Shown: positions 36,543 to 46,509 of the stretch, in pieces
Layout: each line of letters begins with the position of its first letter
How positions within the stretch are numbered: the first letter of the stretch is position 1
DNA from: Hydrotalea sandarakina
GTDB lineage: Bacteria > Bacteroidota > Bacteroidia > Chitinophagales > Chitinophagaceae
Direction of reading: 5' to 3'
Length of the DNA: 64,000 nucleotides
NCBI RefSeq assembly: GCF_003254115.1
Contig: NZ_QKZV01000012.1
Span: 1-64,000, forward strand
Program-made: the position numbers and the translations under genes
Notes under the pieces: model-generated
What the model was told of the DNA's origin: nothing
Seen by the model: only the letters and a program-made list of their open reading frames with translations
Database searches by the model: none

Positions 36543-38294
36543 TTAGTAACCGGCCACTGCATCATCGCCACGAATATCTGCAGCAGTTTCTTTGTTACCA
36601 TTGGTAAGTACCTTAATAATTTCAGTACGGCCAATGGGGCCGCGTTGTTGAATTTTGTATCCCATTGCTTCTAACTGCTGAATGGTGTTTTTAGGAAAAT
36701 TAGGTTCTACAAAAATTACATCGGGTAACCATTGGTGGTGAAACTTGGGTGCTGCAATGGCTTGTTCCGCACTCATGTTAAATATTAAAACATCTACCAA
36801 AGTTTGGAAAACTGAGGTGGGAATGGTAGTTCCACCCGGAGTTCCGCAAACCATAAAAGGTTGATTGTTTTTCAGCACCAGGGTAGGTGCCATTGAGCTT
36901 AGCATGCGTTTGCGGGGCTGTATGGCATTGGCTTCGCCACCTACGGCACCAAACATATTCGGCACACCCGGCTTTACACTAAAATCATCCATTTCATTAT
37001 TCAAGAAAAAGCCGGCACCGCCTACTACGGTTCTGCTGCCATACCAACCATTTAATGTGGTGGTAATGCTTACCATGTTGCCTTCAGCATCCATAATGCT
37101 GATGTGTGTGGTTTCATCATGTTCCGGAATTTGCCCTTCTTTAATCATTGAACTAGGGGTTGGTTTGGTACTATCATAATTCGCCATACGTTGTGCTAAG
37201 TAGGCGTTACTGGTTAACGTTTTAACCGGTACTTTCCAAAAATCAGGATCACCCATGTAAGCAGCTCTATCTGCAAAGGCTCTACGCTCGGCTTCTACCA
37301 TTAATTGTACCATTTTAGCCGATTCAAAACCATAACTAAACAAAGGCCGATTCGCAATCATTTTCATTAATTGTTCAACAATAATACCGCCACTGCTTGG
37401 TGGTGGCATACCAACTATGGTATATTCATTAAATTGAAAAGAAAGCGGCGTTCTGTCAATGGCTTTGTATTGTTTTAAATCTTCTAAGCTAATAATGCCT
37501 TTACCTCTTTGCATTTCAGCAACAATTAGTTTTGCCGTTTCGCCTTCATAAAATCCTTTTGCCCCAAATTGACTAATACGCATCAAAGTTTTGGCCAAAT
37601 CTTTTTGTACCAAAGTATCACCGGCTTTCCATGGTGTTGGTTTTACAAATGCATTGGGTTTTGTATTGTATTTAATAAAATCGGCACGTGTAGCATTTAA
37701 TAAATGGGCTTCTTTTTCGCTAATTACAAAACCTTTATCAGCTAAAATAATGGCAGGTGTAATTAATTGTTCAAAGGGTAATTTGGCATATTTATACATG
37801 GCAAAAATTCCGGCAACACTTCCGGGAACACCACTGGCCAAATGCCCGTCTTGCGAAAGATGCATATTAGGATTACCATCCTTATCTAAATACATATTCC
37901 GTGAAGCTTTTTCAGGTGCCATTTCCCGATAATCAAGTGCCAAGGTTTGTCCTTTAGCAGTTCGGGCCACCATAAATCCACCGCCGCCAATGTTGCCGGC
38001 TTCCGGGAAAACCACAGCTAATGCCAATTGTGTAGCAATGGCAGCATCAAACGCATTGCCGCCTTTTTGCATAACTGCAGCGCCAATCATGCTGGCTAAA
38101 GGATGCGCACAAGCTACAGATGCATGCTGAAAAGTTGCATCTTTTGGAATGGTGTAATGATAGGGATCAATTTGTTTACCGGCACCTATTAATTCACTCT
38201 GACTGAAAGAAGTTTGGTAAGAACAACTTACAATTAAAACAGCAACGAAAAACTTATTCCATTGAATGGCTTTAAAGCAATTGGGGACGAACAT
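36543..38294 (-). CDS. ggt: gamma-glutamyltranspeptidase
   Basis: This periplasmic N-terminal-nucleophile hydrolase cleaves gamma-glutamyl bonds (glutathione and gamma-glutamyl peptides) and self-processes into two subunits. The 583-residue precursor has a signal peptide (about 10-32). PEAGNIGGGGFM near residue 97 and DETTH with the nucleophile Thr395 are diagnostic; PPSSGG is in the large subunit. Processing would give subunits of about 360 (after signal removal) and 190 residues. ATG 38294 is preferred to a TTG at 38324 because it gives a normal signal peptide. Likely role: recovery of glutamate and cysteinyl-glycine from the periplasm. Confidence 0.95.
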   Translation of the reverse strand: MFVPNCFKAIQWNKFFVAVLIVSCSYQTSFSQSELIGAGKQIDPYHYTIPKDATFQHASVACAHPLASMIGAAVMQKGGNAFDAAIATQLALAVVFPEAGNIGGGGFMVARTAKGQTLALDYREMAPEKASRNMYLDKDGNPNMHLSQDGHLASGVPGSVAGIFAMYKYAKLPFEQLITPAIILADKGFVISEKEAHLLNATRADFIKYNTKPNAFVKPTPWKAGDTLVQKDLAKTLMRISQFGAKGFYEGETAKLIVAEMQRGKGIISLEDLKQYKAIDRTPLSFQFNEYTIVGMPPPSSGGIIVEQLMKMIANRPLFSYGFESAKMVQLMVEAERRAFADRAAYMGDPDFWKVPVKTLTSNAYLAQRMANYDSTKPTPSSMIKEGQIPEHDETTHISIMDAEGNMVSITTTLNGWYGSRTVVGGAGFFLNNEMDDFSVKPGVPNMFGAVGGEANAIQPRKRMLSSMAPTLVLKNNQPFMVCGTPGGTTIPTSVFQTLVDVLIFNMSAEQAIAAPKFHHQWLPDVIFVEPNFPKNTIQQLEAMGYKIQQRGPIGRTEIIKVLTNGNKETAADIRGDDAVAGY

Positions 38295-38451
38295 GGTAAT
38301 TTTTTTATGAATAGCAGTAATCAATTTATTACAGCAATTTACAGAAATATTCTCAGGCTAATGAATAGCCAATGCACCATCTTGCTTAAAAAAGAATTAA
38401 GCCTGCAAGCGGTGTTGTTGATTTATTCAAATAAAATGTGCGCTTATTAAA

Positions 38452-39984
38452 TTAAAACTTGAAACCTATAGTTGCTACTATGTTACCCAAATTGCCGGTT
38501 TGAATGGCATAAGTATTGGGCTTATCATTTAAGTAGTAAGGGAAATTAGCATCCTTAACAAAGGTGTACACATAAGTTAAGTCGATGAATATTCCATGGT
38601 TTCTATATCCAATACCACCACTGGTAACAATTCTATCGGCTTTAATGTCGGAACCTGCATAGGGGCTACCGTAATAAGCAGCACCTAAGCGAAACATCCA
38701 GGGATCAAATTTTAATTCACCGCCAATTCTGGCATTAATGTTTCCTTTGTAATAACTCTTAACGGTGCTATTCAATTGGCTGTAATAATCAATGCTCGAC
38801 TGGTCGGCATTGGCTGCAGCACGAAAGCGTGCACCTCTGTAATTTACATATTCCAAATCGGCACTTATAAATGCACGTTGTTGGTGTGTATTGGCTACTT
38901 CCCTAAATACATAGCTGGCACTGGCAATGGCACGCCATGGTGTAACGATACTGTATTGACGTGTGCCGGGATTGCCACTGTTTAGTTCATCACTGGTAAC
39001 TGTTCTAATGCCGGCATAAGATTCCGTATTGGCTGTTATGGACGAGCGTATTTGATCGTTAAAAGAAATGAGTTGCGGAGTATGCAAAGCAAATCCTATC
39101 CGCCAAAACTCTTTAGGTTTGTATAGCATTCCTAATTTAAGCCCAACGCCAACACCTTGCGATTTAAAGTTTTCCTGATAAGTAAAACTCGAAAAGTTGT
39201 TATTAGGATTATTGGTAGGGTCAGTTTCTGAGTAAGTCAAATTCCGTTCATAATAAACCACCGGAACAGTTAAACTACCGCCAATGTATAGTCTATCGGC
39301 CATATTACCGGCTAAGCCCAATGCAATTTCATTGTAACCGCCACGCGTAATGGCATCGTATGATTGTATAACACCGGTTGAAATGGGCACTAAACTTTGG
39401 TAACCGGCAACAGTTCCACCGGGTCCGCTAATGGTATCAATTAAAAAAGCACGAAATGCCAATGATGAACCAAAAATATAATTGCTTAAAGCGGCGTTGG
39501 TGTCAGCCCTGTCGCGGGTAAGCTCTTCCAAATATTGCTCGGTGAATGAACTGACATTATTAAAACCTGTGTATTGAATATGGTTATTATAATTAGCCAG
39601 TTGATTCACGGAAATAGAAAAAGCTGTACTGGTAAATTTGCTGTCGCTGTAACGGCTGGGTGAGCCAATCACTAATCCACTGGCGCCGTACATAAATGCA
39701 TTTTTTTTAGCAGTAGTGTCGGTGCCGCGATAATTTAATTTATTGTTGTTCATTAAAAAGCCGGGCGATAATACCAATTCTCTAGTTTTATATAAACCTA
39801 AACCTGCCGGATTAATATTGGCTGCTGCAATATCGCCACCCAATGAGGCCATTACGCCACCGGCCGCCATGCTTCGTGCAGATCCATTTTGGGTAAACCA
39901 AGCGGTTCTTAAAGCATCTTCAGGTGTTTGCGCAATTGCCCATTGACTCAATAGCAGGCATAAAAAGGGTAGTACTTTCTTCAT
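38452..39984 (-). CDS. OmpP1/FadL/TodX-family outer membrane protein
   Basis: This 510-residue outer-membrane beta-barrel has a signal peptide (1-18). The hatch-like N-terminal segment SARSMAAGGVMASLGGDIAAANINPAGLG is characteristic of the family, which imports hydrophobic compounds. The protein ends in Phe (IGFKF), the usual barrel-insertion signal. Tyr-rich alternating strands fill the rest. The ligand is unknown. It is transcribed away from proS, and a Tyr-rich lipoprotein gene lies 58 bp upstream on the same strand, possibly in the same operon. Confidence 0.87.
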   Translation of the reverse strand: MKKVLPFLCLLLSQWAIAQTPEDALRTAWFTQNGSARSMAAGGVMASLGGDIAAANINPAGLGLYKTRELVLSPGFLMNNNKLNYRGTDTTAKKNAFMYGASGLVIGSPSRYSDSKFTSTAFSISVNQLANYNNHIQYTGFNNVSSFTEQYLEELTRDRADTNAALSNYIFGSSLAFRAFLIDTISGPGGTVAGYQSLVPISTGVIQSYDAITRGGYNEIALGLAGNMADRLYIGGSLTVPVVYYERNLTYSETDPTNNPNNNFSSFTYQENFKSQGVGVGLKLGMLYKPKEFWRIGFALHTPQLISFNDQIRSSITANTESYAGIRTVTSDELNSGNPGTRQYSIVTPWRAIASASYVFREVANTHQQRAFISADLEYVNYRGARFRAAANADQSSIDYYSQLNSTVKSYYKGNINARIGGELKFDPWMFRLGAAYYGSPYAGSDIKADRIVTSGGIGYRNHGIFIDLTYVYTFVKDANFPYYLNDKPNTYAIQTGNLGNIVATIGFKF

Positions 39985-40042
39985 AGATTGGCTTTGGTGC
40001 TGAATCTTAAATAATTAAAAGTGTTTCTTAAATCAGGGTATC

Positions 40043-40837
40043 TTAATTTCTTGGCCCTCGGCTTCCGGAAGCACTGCTTCCCACACTGTTAAAGCCACCA
40101 CTTCTTCCGCCGGCATTACTGCTAGGCGTAAAGGTGTTACCGTTAGTATTGAATGTTCTGGCTGGTCTGTACCAACTGTTATTATTACTGGGCAAGTTGC
40201 CATTAGTAGATGGTGATGATGAAAATACCCTTCTTACCAAGCTGCCAAAATTATTACCCGGTGCGTAAATATTGTCACTCTTCAATTGGCGTTGGTAATT
40301 ATTGTTGCTGTAATTTCTGTTTAAATAAGCAGAAAGATAGCTGCCTGAAGTAGAGCGGCTGATGATGGAAGGACTTTTATAGCCAATTAATACCGAAGCC
40401 GGGTTATACCAACTATTCCATCCATAACCTAAACCATAACCATAACCGTAACCATAAAATGGCATCATACCAAAGCCAGTTGTATAGTAAGGGCTCCACA
40501 TATTCCAATAAGGATTATAATATGGGCTCCAATTACTCATGTATGCCCAATTATTATAAATGGGAAAATCATAACGGCTATCATTCCAATAACTATAGTC
40601 ATCTAATGGTGCCCACAAATAATAGTTGCGCGCTTTCATGCTTAAATAGCGGTCATCGTTATAATTTTGAAATTCCTGATAACGATTTTCCGAACGAGTT
40701 TCTGCTACCATGGCATTGCCGGTGGTAGGCGAATAATATAAATCGTCAGGTGTTTGCGTTGATTTGTAAGCTGTAGTACAACTGCTTAAAACAACAACCC
40801 AACTTATTATGCTTAAAAAACTTGTTTTCATATTCAT
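40043..40837 (-). CDS. Tyr/Asn/Gly-rich lipoprotein of unknown function
   Basis: The 264-residue product has a lipoprotein signal peptide with the lipid-attachment Cys at 20 (VLSSC). Residues about 60-150 are extremely aromatic (Tyr, Trp, Phe with Asn and Pro), including a GYGYGYGLGYG run; the last 100 residues are Ser/Asn/Gly-rich and look disordered. No enzymatic motif is visible. I do not recognise a family with certainty. The composition resembles self-associating or matrix-type surface proteins. The start is ATG 40837 or 40831. Confidence 0.75.
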   Translation of the reverse strand: MNMKTSFLSIISWVVVLSSCTTAYKSTQTPDDLYYSPTTGNAMVAETRSENRYQEFQNYNDDRYLSMKARNYYLWAPLDDYSYWNDSRYDFPIYNNWAYMSNWSPYYNPYWNMWSPYYTTGFGMMPFYGYGYGYGLGYGWNSWYNPASVLIGYKSPSIISRSTSGSYLSAYLNRNYSNNNYQRQLKSDNIYAPGNNFGSLVRRVFSSSPSTNGNLPSNNNSWYRPARTFNTNGNTFTPSSNAGGRSGGFNSVGSSASGSRGPRN

Positions 40838-40869
40838 GCGTTTTACAAAGTTCGTAATACTAAGTTACA

Positions 40870-40877
40870 TACATTTG
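40870..40877 (+). promoter_or_regulatory. candidate -7 element for proS
   Basis: TACATTTG matches TAnnTTTG on the plus strand, 123 bp before the proS ATG, in the gap between divergent genes. There is no clear -33 box. If used, the leader would be about 118 bases and AT-rich; no T-box-like structure is visible. Confidence 0.4.
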
Positions 40878-41000
40878 CTGCACTTTATTTACGAATTAAA
40901 ATTACATCAAAAATATTGCCTGTATTAAGCATTAATTAATTTTTATGTTAATAATATGCCAAATGCTGCAATACTATAACAAAAAACTATAGAAAAAGTT

Positions 41001-42479
41001 ATGGCAAAAGAATTAACCGCTCGTGCTGAAGATTATGCGCAATGGTATAATGATTTGGTAATTAAAGCCAATTTGGCCGATTACAGTGCCGTAAGGGGCT
41101 GTATGGTGATTAAACCTTACGGCTATGCATTATGGGAAAATATGCGTGATGCCTTAGACAGGATGTTTAAAGCTACCGGACACGTAAATGCTTATTTCCC
41201 GCTTTTTGTTCCTAAAAGTTTGTTCGAAGCAGAAGAAAAAAATGCTGAGGGCTTTGCCAAAGAATGTGCGGTGGTTACACATTACCGGCTAAAAACCGAT
41301 ACCGAAAAACCCGGAAAATTAATGGTTGATCCCGATGCTAAATTGGAAGAAGAGTTGGTGGTTAGGCCAACCAGTGAAGCCATTATTTGGAATACTTATA
41401 AAAATTGGATACAATCATACCGCGATTTACCCTTATTAATTAATCAGTGGGCGAATGTGGTACGTTGGGAAATGCGTACCCGTTTGTTTTTACGTACCGC
41501 TGAATTTTTATGGCAAGAAGGGCATACAGCGCATGCAACCAAAGAAGAAGCATTGGAGGAAACAGTAAAAATGCTGAATGTATATGCTGATTTTGTAGAA
41601 AATTGGATGGCAGTTCCGGTAATAAAAGGAGTTAAAACCCCTAATGAACGTTTTGCCGGTGCTGAGGATACTTATTGTATTGAAGCTTTAATGCAAGATG
41701 GGAAAGCTTTGCAAGCAGGTACTTCACACTTTTTAGGACAAAATTTTGCCAAAGCTTTTGATGTGAAATTTAGTGATAAAGAAAACAAATTAAGTTATGT
41801 ATGGGCTACCAGTTGGGGTGTTAGTACCCGGTTAATTGGGGCATTGGTAATGGCGCATAGCGATGATGACGGACTGATTTTACCACCCAAAATTGCTCCT
41901 TTACAGGTAGTAATAGTGCCTATTTATAAGGGTGATGAACAGAAAGCACTTATTGCTGAAAAAGCTTTGCAAATTGTGCATCAACTGCAACAAAAAGGCA
42001 TATCTGTTAAATTTGATGATAGCGAAAATGCTCGCCCGGGTTGGAAATTTGCACAGTATGAAATGCAGGGTGTACCCGTTAGATTGGCCTTAGGTGTACG
42101 CGATATTGAAAACAATGTGGTTGAAGTTGCCCGCCGTGATACTAAAACCAAAGAAACAGTTTCATTAAACGGAATTGATGTGCATGTTGAGAAATTGTTG
42201 GCCAACATTCAAAGCAGTATTTATGAAAAAGCTTTAGCCTACAGAAATGCACACATTACACCTGTAAACACTTGGAATGAATTTATGGATGTTTTGGAAA
42301 ATAAAGGCGGCTTTATTTCAGCACATTGGGATGGAACCTCAGAAACTGAGGAAAAAATAAAAGAATTATCAAAAGCTACCATACGTTGTATTCCTTTAAA
42401 CAATCCAAAGGAGGCAGGGCAATGTATATTAACCGGCAAACCCTCTACCCAAAGGGTATTATTTGCTCGTGCTTATTAG
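41001..42479 (+). CDS. proS: prolyl-tRNA synthetase, archaeal/eukaryotic type
   Basis: This class II synthetase charges tRNA-Pro. The 492-residue protein lacks the inserted editing domain of the long bacterial type and has the archaeal-type ending. Motif 2 region [26 protein letters not shown] and motif 3 region [22 protein letters not shown] are clear; the anticodon-binding domain starts near residue 300. This type is usual in Bacteroidota. It lies 64 bp upstream of truB on the same strand, a plausible two-gene translation-related unit. Confidence 0.97.
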   Translation: MAKELTARAEDYAQWYNDLVIKANLADYSAVRGCMVIKPYGYALWENMRDALDRMFKATGHVNAYFPLFVPKSLFEAEEKNAEGFAKECAVVTHYRLKTDTEKPGKLMVDPDAKLEEELVVRPTSEAIIWNTYKNWIQSYRDLPLLINQWANVVRWEMRTRLFLRTAEFLWQEGHTAHATKEEALEETVKMLNVYADFVENWMAVPVIKGVKTPNERFAGAEDTYCIEALMQDGKALQAGTSHFLGQNFAKAFDVKFSDKENKLSYVWATSWGVSTRLIGALVMAHSDDDGLILPPKIAPLQVVIVPIYKGDEQKALIAEKALQIVHQLQQKGISVKFDDSENARPGWKFAQYEMQGVPVRLALGVRDIENNVVEVARRDTKTKETVSLNGIDVHVEKLLANIQSSIYEKALAYRNAHITPVNTWNEFMDVLENKGGFISAHWDGTSETEEKIKELSKATIRCIPLNNPKEAGQCILTGKPSTQRVLFARAY

Positions 42480-42543
42480 TGGTACAATGATTGTTTTTGC
42501 TTTGTAGCGTTAAGTAAATTAATGTTCATTTAAATTAAAATAG

Positions 42544-43257
42544 TTGAAACAAAAGCCTGTAAGTGCTGCATTACAGCCATTCTTAGATGGCAAGTTGTTG
42601 CTGTTGAATAAGCCATTGCATTGGACATCGTTTGACGTGGTGAAAAAAGTGAGAATTGCTACCGGCATTTCTAAAGTTGGGCATGCCGGCACTTTAGATC
42701 CGCTGGCAACAGGTTTGCTTATTGTATGTACCGGTGGGTTTACAAAAAAAATAAATGATTTTATGGGGTTAGATAAGGTATATACCGGCACCATTACATT
42801 AGGCGCTGTAACTCCATCATACGATTTAGAAACGGAACCGGAGCCTGTAGCTGATGCCCTCAATGTATCTGAACAGGCTATTTATGCAGCCACACAGCAA
42901 TTTGTTGGTAATATATTGCAAATGCCACCACAGCATTCTGCCATTAAAAAAGATGGTAAACCTTTATACCTTTCTGCACGCAAAGGCATTACCGTTGAAG
43001 TACAACCCCGGCCTATTACCATTCATGCTTTTGAAATTACCAATATACAACTACCAATTGTTCATTTTAGGGTGCATTGTTCAACCGGTACTTATATTAG
43101 AAGTTTGGCTAACGATTTTGGCGCTGCATTAGGTGTAGGTGGCTATTTAAGCAGCTTGTGCAGAACTGCTATTGGTGAATACACATTGGACAATGCCATG
43201 GAAATTGCAGCTTTTGAAGCACAAATAGCTATGCTAAAAAATACTTCTAATACATAA
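42544..43257 (+). CDS. truB: tRNA pseudouridine(55) synthase
   Basis: TruB makes pseudouridine 55 in the T loop of tRNAs. KPLHWTSFDVV and GHAGTLDPLATG, with the catalytic Asp in TLDP (about residue 51), identify the family; GTYIRSLANDFG is the usual later motif. Length 237 is short-form, lacking a large C-terminal extension. It starts with TTG at 42544; no nearby in-frame ATG would retain the N-terminal strand. Confidence 0.95.
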   Translation: MKQKPVSAALQPFLDGKLLLLNKPLHWTSFDVVKKVRIATGISKVGHAGTLDPLATGLLIVCTGGFTKKINDFMGLDKVYTGTITLGAVTPSYDLETEPEPVADALNVSEQAIYAATQQFVGNILQMPPQHSAIKKDGKPLYLSARKGITVEVQPRPITIHAFEITNIQLPIVHFRVHCSTGTYIRSLANDFGAALGVGGYLSSLCRTAIGEYTLDNAMEIAAFEAQIAMLKNTSNT

Positions 43258-43355
43258 TTTTTTTCAGTACAAATGGTTGCCCAGTGTGCGGAACGATGAA
43301 GTGATTGCGACGCAACAGGCGATGCTATGAAAAACAACAGCCGGTATAACATTCA

Positions 43356-45776
43356 TTAAAATGGTAAGCCAATACCAAATTGTATGGCATAGTTATTCAC
43401 TACTGCATTGCCTCTGTTTTCGGTCCAGGTTAGTTTATTTAGCTCAGCCCATCCATTGTTGTATTGGCGAGCAGGGTCTTTTAATTTGTAGCCAAAATCA
43501 AGGCGAAGCAAGAAGTAAGAAAAATCAAAACGCAAACCGGTACCTACACCAATGGCCAAATCTTTGCCTAAGCGGTGTAACTGAAAAACAGAATTCGGAT
43601 CGGCGGGGTTGGGCGTCAAGCTCCATACGTTACCCATATCGGTAAACAAAGCACTGCTTAATTTAAAGGCACTGAAGGTAAACAAGGGAAAACGGAATTC
43701 TATGTTTCCTTCTAATGCCATATCGCCAAAACGTTCTTTGTAGTTAGTGTAAGAAATAGTATCAACTAAAATGGAAGAACCTAAACCCAATTCCCTTAAA
43801 CTCCATGCACGCATGCTATTGGGTCCCCCTTCAAAATATTGTTTAAAAACAGGGATACTTTGACCTGCTTTAGGAAAGGCAGCACCAATAAAAAAACGAG
43901 TGGCCAATTCGGTTTTTCGGTATTTTTTTAAATAGCGGTATTCACCCTCTGTTTTAATGTATTTAAAAATGCGATCGGTATATATGTTTAATAAAGAAGT
44001 AAGTGTGCCTGACTCTTCCAAGCCTAAACGAATGTAATGACTTTTAGATGGATCTCTGTTACTGTTAAAGGTTCTAATAGCTGAAATGGCCGACCCTGCA
44101 ACATTTCCATCGCGGAAAGAATTGCGTAAGAAGGGGTTGTTTTTAAATAATGTATCTAAACCGGGAAGGGTATCAATTTTATACAATTCTACATTTAAAG
44201 GTTTGAATGATATACTGGTAACGGCATTGGATTTGCGTGCATTTTTTGAAAACTCGTATCCCCAGCTGGTAGTTAGGGAACGAAGTTGATAATAATCGCG
44301 GCGGTCGGTATAGGAACCTGCCATGGATAATAAGGTACGTTTGTTATCGGCCGATCTGAAAAACTTAGAATCAATAACTCTGGGTATAATTAACTTGGGA
44401 AAGTTGTATGCGTGACTAAGACTTATTTGAAAAGTTTGTAACAAGGGGGCACCTGTAACACCCGGATTTTGGGCTTGTCCAATATTTAATTCTGTTCCTA
44501 AACGCAGGTTGGTTAACGATTGAATAGAGCGTTTCCAAATATTGCGATTAGTATAGGAAAAGTTGGTGGCAATACCAAATAAGTTACCAATGGTGATGTC
44601 GCCGGTATTACGGCTGCCTTCCAAATTTACACTATAGCTTTGTTTGGGTGCAGGCGTTAAAAAAAGGTATAAGTCTAATGAGTCCTTTGTATACGGTATC
44701 ACCTTTCCGTCAACCTGTTGCCATGCCGGTAAATGGCTAAGGTCGTTAATGGTTTTATAGTATTTTGTTTCACTGTACAGTTGGTTGTAGCGCAGGTAGG
44801 TATGTTCAATTAAAGGTTTGTAAACAAACTTACCTTCTTTATAGCGCATGGTTAAATGCTTGTAATTGAATTGTTTTAAATTTTTTTGCAGCATTACGCT
44901 ATCGGGTTGGTCGGTAATTTTTAATTCGGGATAGTAATAAATGTGGTGAATATAGTATTGCTCAAGTATAGAGCTGTCTTTTGTTTGCCTTTGCTTAATT
45001 TCAACATTCCATTTGGGGTTTTCATATCGGGCTCTATTGGCTTCTTCAATTAATTTGGCTTGTGTAAGCGGATCGAATGCCAATTGTAAAAGTTGCGTGT
45101 TAGTAGTGTCTATTTCTGCATAAAAGTTGTCTTTGGTTATTTTATAATAACCACTATCTCTAAACAAAAGTGTAAGCCGGTCTAACTCATTGCTTATAAC
45201 TTGTTTGGTGTAAGGCGTTCCCTTTTTTAACAGCGTTTTATTGCTGTTGGCCAAAGCCATTTTTTGTAAGCTGGAATCAATTGGTTTAATGGCCGTATCA
45301 ATTAAATGATAACTTACAGAATCAATAGTAATGTTTTTTCCCAAATTGATTTGCATGATAATGGTTGCCCTAATTTGGTTTTTAACGGTATCGAATTTGG
45401 GTACTGAATCTTTAAACTGTGCATAATAATAACCTTGCGAGTTTAAATAGGCATTCATGAAACGGATGGTTCGGCTAATATTGGCTGTATCGAAAACCGG
45501 GGGATTTTTTAAAACCTTGCTAATAAGGGGTTGTTTAAAGGAAAGTTTTATTTCGTTAATATACCTGGCTTGCAAGCTATCATCCCAATAATTACTTAGT
45601 TCATTTTTTAAACGTTTTTTCTCATCTTTGGAAACCTTACCATTTAATTCAATTTTGTTATCAAAAACAAAGGGTTTATTAATGGGGTAATTTTTTACAA
45701 TAGAACAAGCAGCTAAATATATCAATAGCAGCAAAAGGAAAACATATAAAAATAATTGCTTTAGTTTAAAATACAT
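43356..45776 (-). CDS. tamL: TamL: Omp85/TamA-like outer-membrane lipoprotein
   Basis: The 806-residue product has a lipoprotein signal with Cys24 (LAAC), POTRA-like repeats over about 30-390 and an Omp85 beta-barrel to the end, finishing in Phe (FGIGLPF). Lipidated TamA homologues in Bacteroidota are called TamL and act with TamB. GGPNSMRAW (near residue 655) is the conserved barrel element of Omp85 proteins. ATG 45776 is chosen because it gives a proper lipoprotein signal; it lies only 4 bp from the divergent start of the RNA methyltransferase gene. The tamB gene is about 8 kb away on the same strand. Confidence 0.9.
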   Translation of the reverse strand: MYFKLKQLFLYVFLLLLLIYLAACSIVKNYPINKPFVFDNKIELNGKVSKDEKKRLKNELSNYWDDSLQARYINEIKLSFKQPLISKVLKNPPVFDTANISRTIRFMNAYLNSQGYYYAQFKDSVPKFDTVKNQIRATIIMQINLGKNITIDSVSYHLIDTAIKPIDSSLQKMALANSNKTLLKKGTPYTKQVISNELDRLTLLFRDSGYYKITKDNFYAEIDTTNTQLLQLAFDPLTQAKLIEEANRARYENPKWNVEIKQRQTKDSSILEQYYIHHIYYYPELKITDQPDSVMLQKNLKQFNYKHLTMRYKEGKFVYKPLIEHTYLRYNQLYSETKYYKTINDLSHLPAWQQVDGKVIPYTKDSLDLYLFLTPAPKQSYSVNLEGSRNTGDITIGNLFGIATNFSYTNRNIWKRSIQSLTNLRLGTELNIGQAQNPGVTGAPLLQTFQISLSHAYNFPKLIIPRVIDSKFFRSADNKRTLLSMAGSYTDRRDYYQLRSLTTSWGYEFSKNARKSNAVTSISFKPLNVELYKIDTLPGLDTLFKNNPFLRNSFRDGNVAGSAISAIRTFNSNRDPSKSHYIRLGLEESGTLTSLLNIYTDRIFKYIKTEGEYRYLKKYRKTELATRFFIGAAFPKAGQSIPVFKQYFEGGPNSMRAWSLRELGLGSSILVDTISYTNYKERFGDMALEGNIEFRFPLFTFSAFKLSSALFTDMGNVWSLTPNPADPNSVFQLHRLGKDLAIGVGTGLRFDFSYFLLRLDFGYKLKDPARQYNNGWAELNKLTWTENRGNAVVNNYAIQFGIGLPF

Positions 45777-45780
45777 ATCA

Positions 45781-46509
45781 ATGCTTAGTCGGAATGAGGT
45801 CAAATATATTCAATCTTTGTGCCACAAAAAACAACGTACCGAAGATGGGGTATTTTTAGCAGAAGGGGTAAAAATTGCCGATGAAATTTTGGCATCAGAT
45901 TATACCATTAAAAAAATATATGCAACTGAGGGATGGTATAGCCGACACAAGGCAATGAATGTGCCTGTTCAAGTTATTACGGAAGCTGAATTAAAACGCA
46001 TTAGTCAGCTGCAAACTCCCAATGAAGTGCTTTTAGTGGTACAACAAAAGCCTGCGAGCATTTTAAGCAAGCAAATTAATGGTTGGGTATTGGTGTTAGA
46101 CGGTATTCAAGATCCGGGCAATTTGGGTACTATTATTCGCATTGCCGACTGGTTTGGTATTCAGCAAATTGTATGCAGCAATGATACCGTGGAATGGTAT
46201 AATCCTAAAGTTATTCAAAGCAGCATGGGCAGTTTTTTGCGTGTAAAACATTGGTACACCTCATTACCCACCTGGTTACAGCAACTAAATGTGCCAATAT
46301 TAGGGGCCGTTTTAAATGGTAAACCCGTACAACAAATTCAAAAATATAATAATGCTGTTTTGGTAATTGGCAGTGAAGGAAAAGGTATTCGCCCCGAATT
46401 ATTTCCTTACTTAACTGAGCCGGTAACCATTGTAAAAAAGGGTGGTGCAGAATCATTAAATGCAGCAGTGGCAAGCGGTATTTTAATTTCACATCTTACC
46501 GGAATGTAA
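45781..46509 (+). CDS. SpoU/TrmH-family RNA 2'-O-ribose methyltransferase
   Basis: The 242-residue protein has an N-terminal substrate-binding domain (about 1-95, VKYIQSLCHKKQR and FLAEGVKIADE) and a SPOUT knot domain with the three family motifs: LDGIQDPGNLGTIIRIADWFG, VIGSEGKGIRPEL and ESLNAAVASGI. This is an RlmB/TsnR-like rRNA or tRNA methyltransferase; the exact nucleotide is not predictable. Its start codon lies 4 bp from the divergent tamL start, and its end overlaps the convergent LolC/E-like gene by 14 bp. Confidence 0.92.
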   Translation: MLSRNEVKYIQSLCHKKQRTEDGVFLAEGVKIADEILASDYTIKKIYATEGWYSRHKAMNVPVQVITEAELKRISQLQTPNEVLLVVQQKPASILSKQINGWVLVLDGIQDPGNLGTIIRIADWFGIQQIVCSNDTVEWYNPKVIQSSMGSFLRVKHWYTSLPTWLQQLNVPILGAVLNGKPVQQIQKYNNAVLVIGSEGKGIRPELFPYLTEPVTIVKKGGAESLNAAVASGILISHLTGM

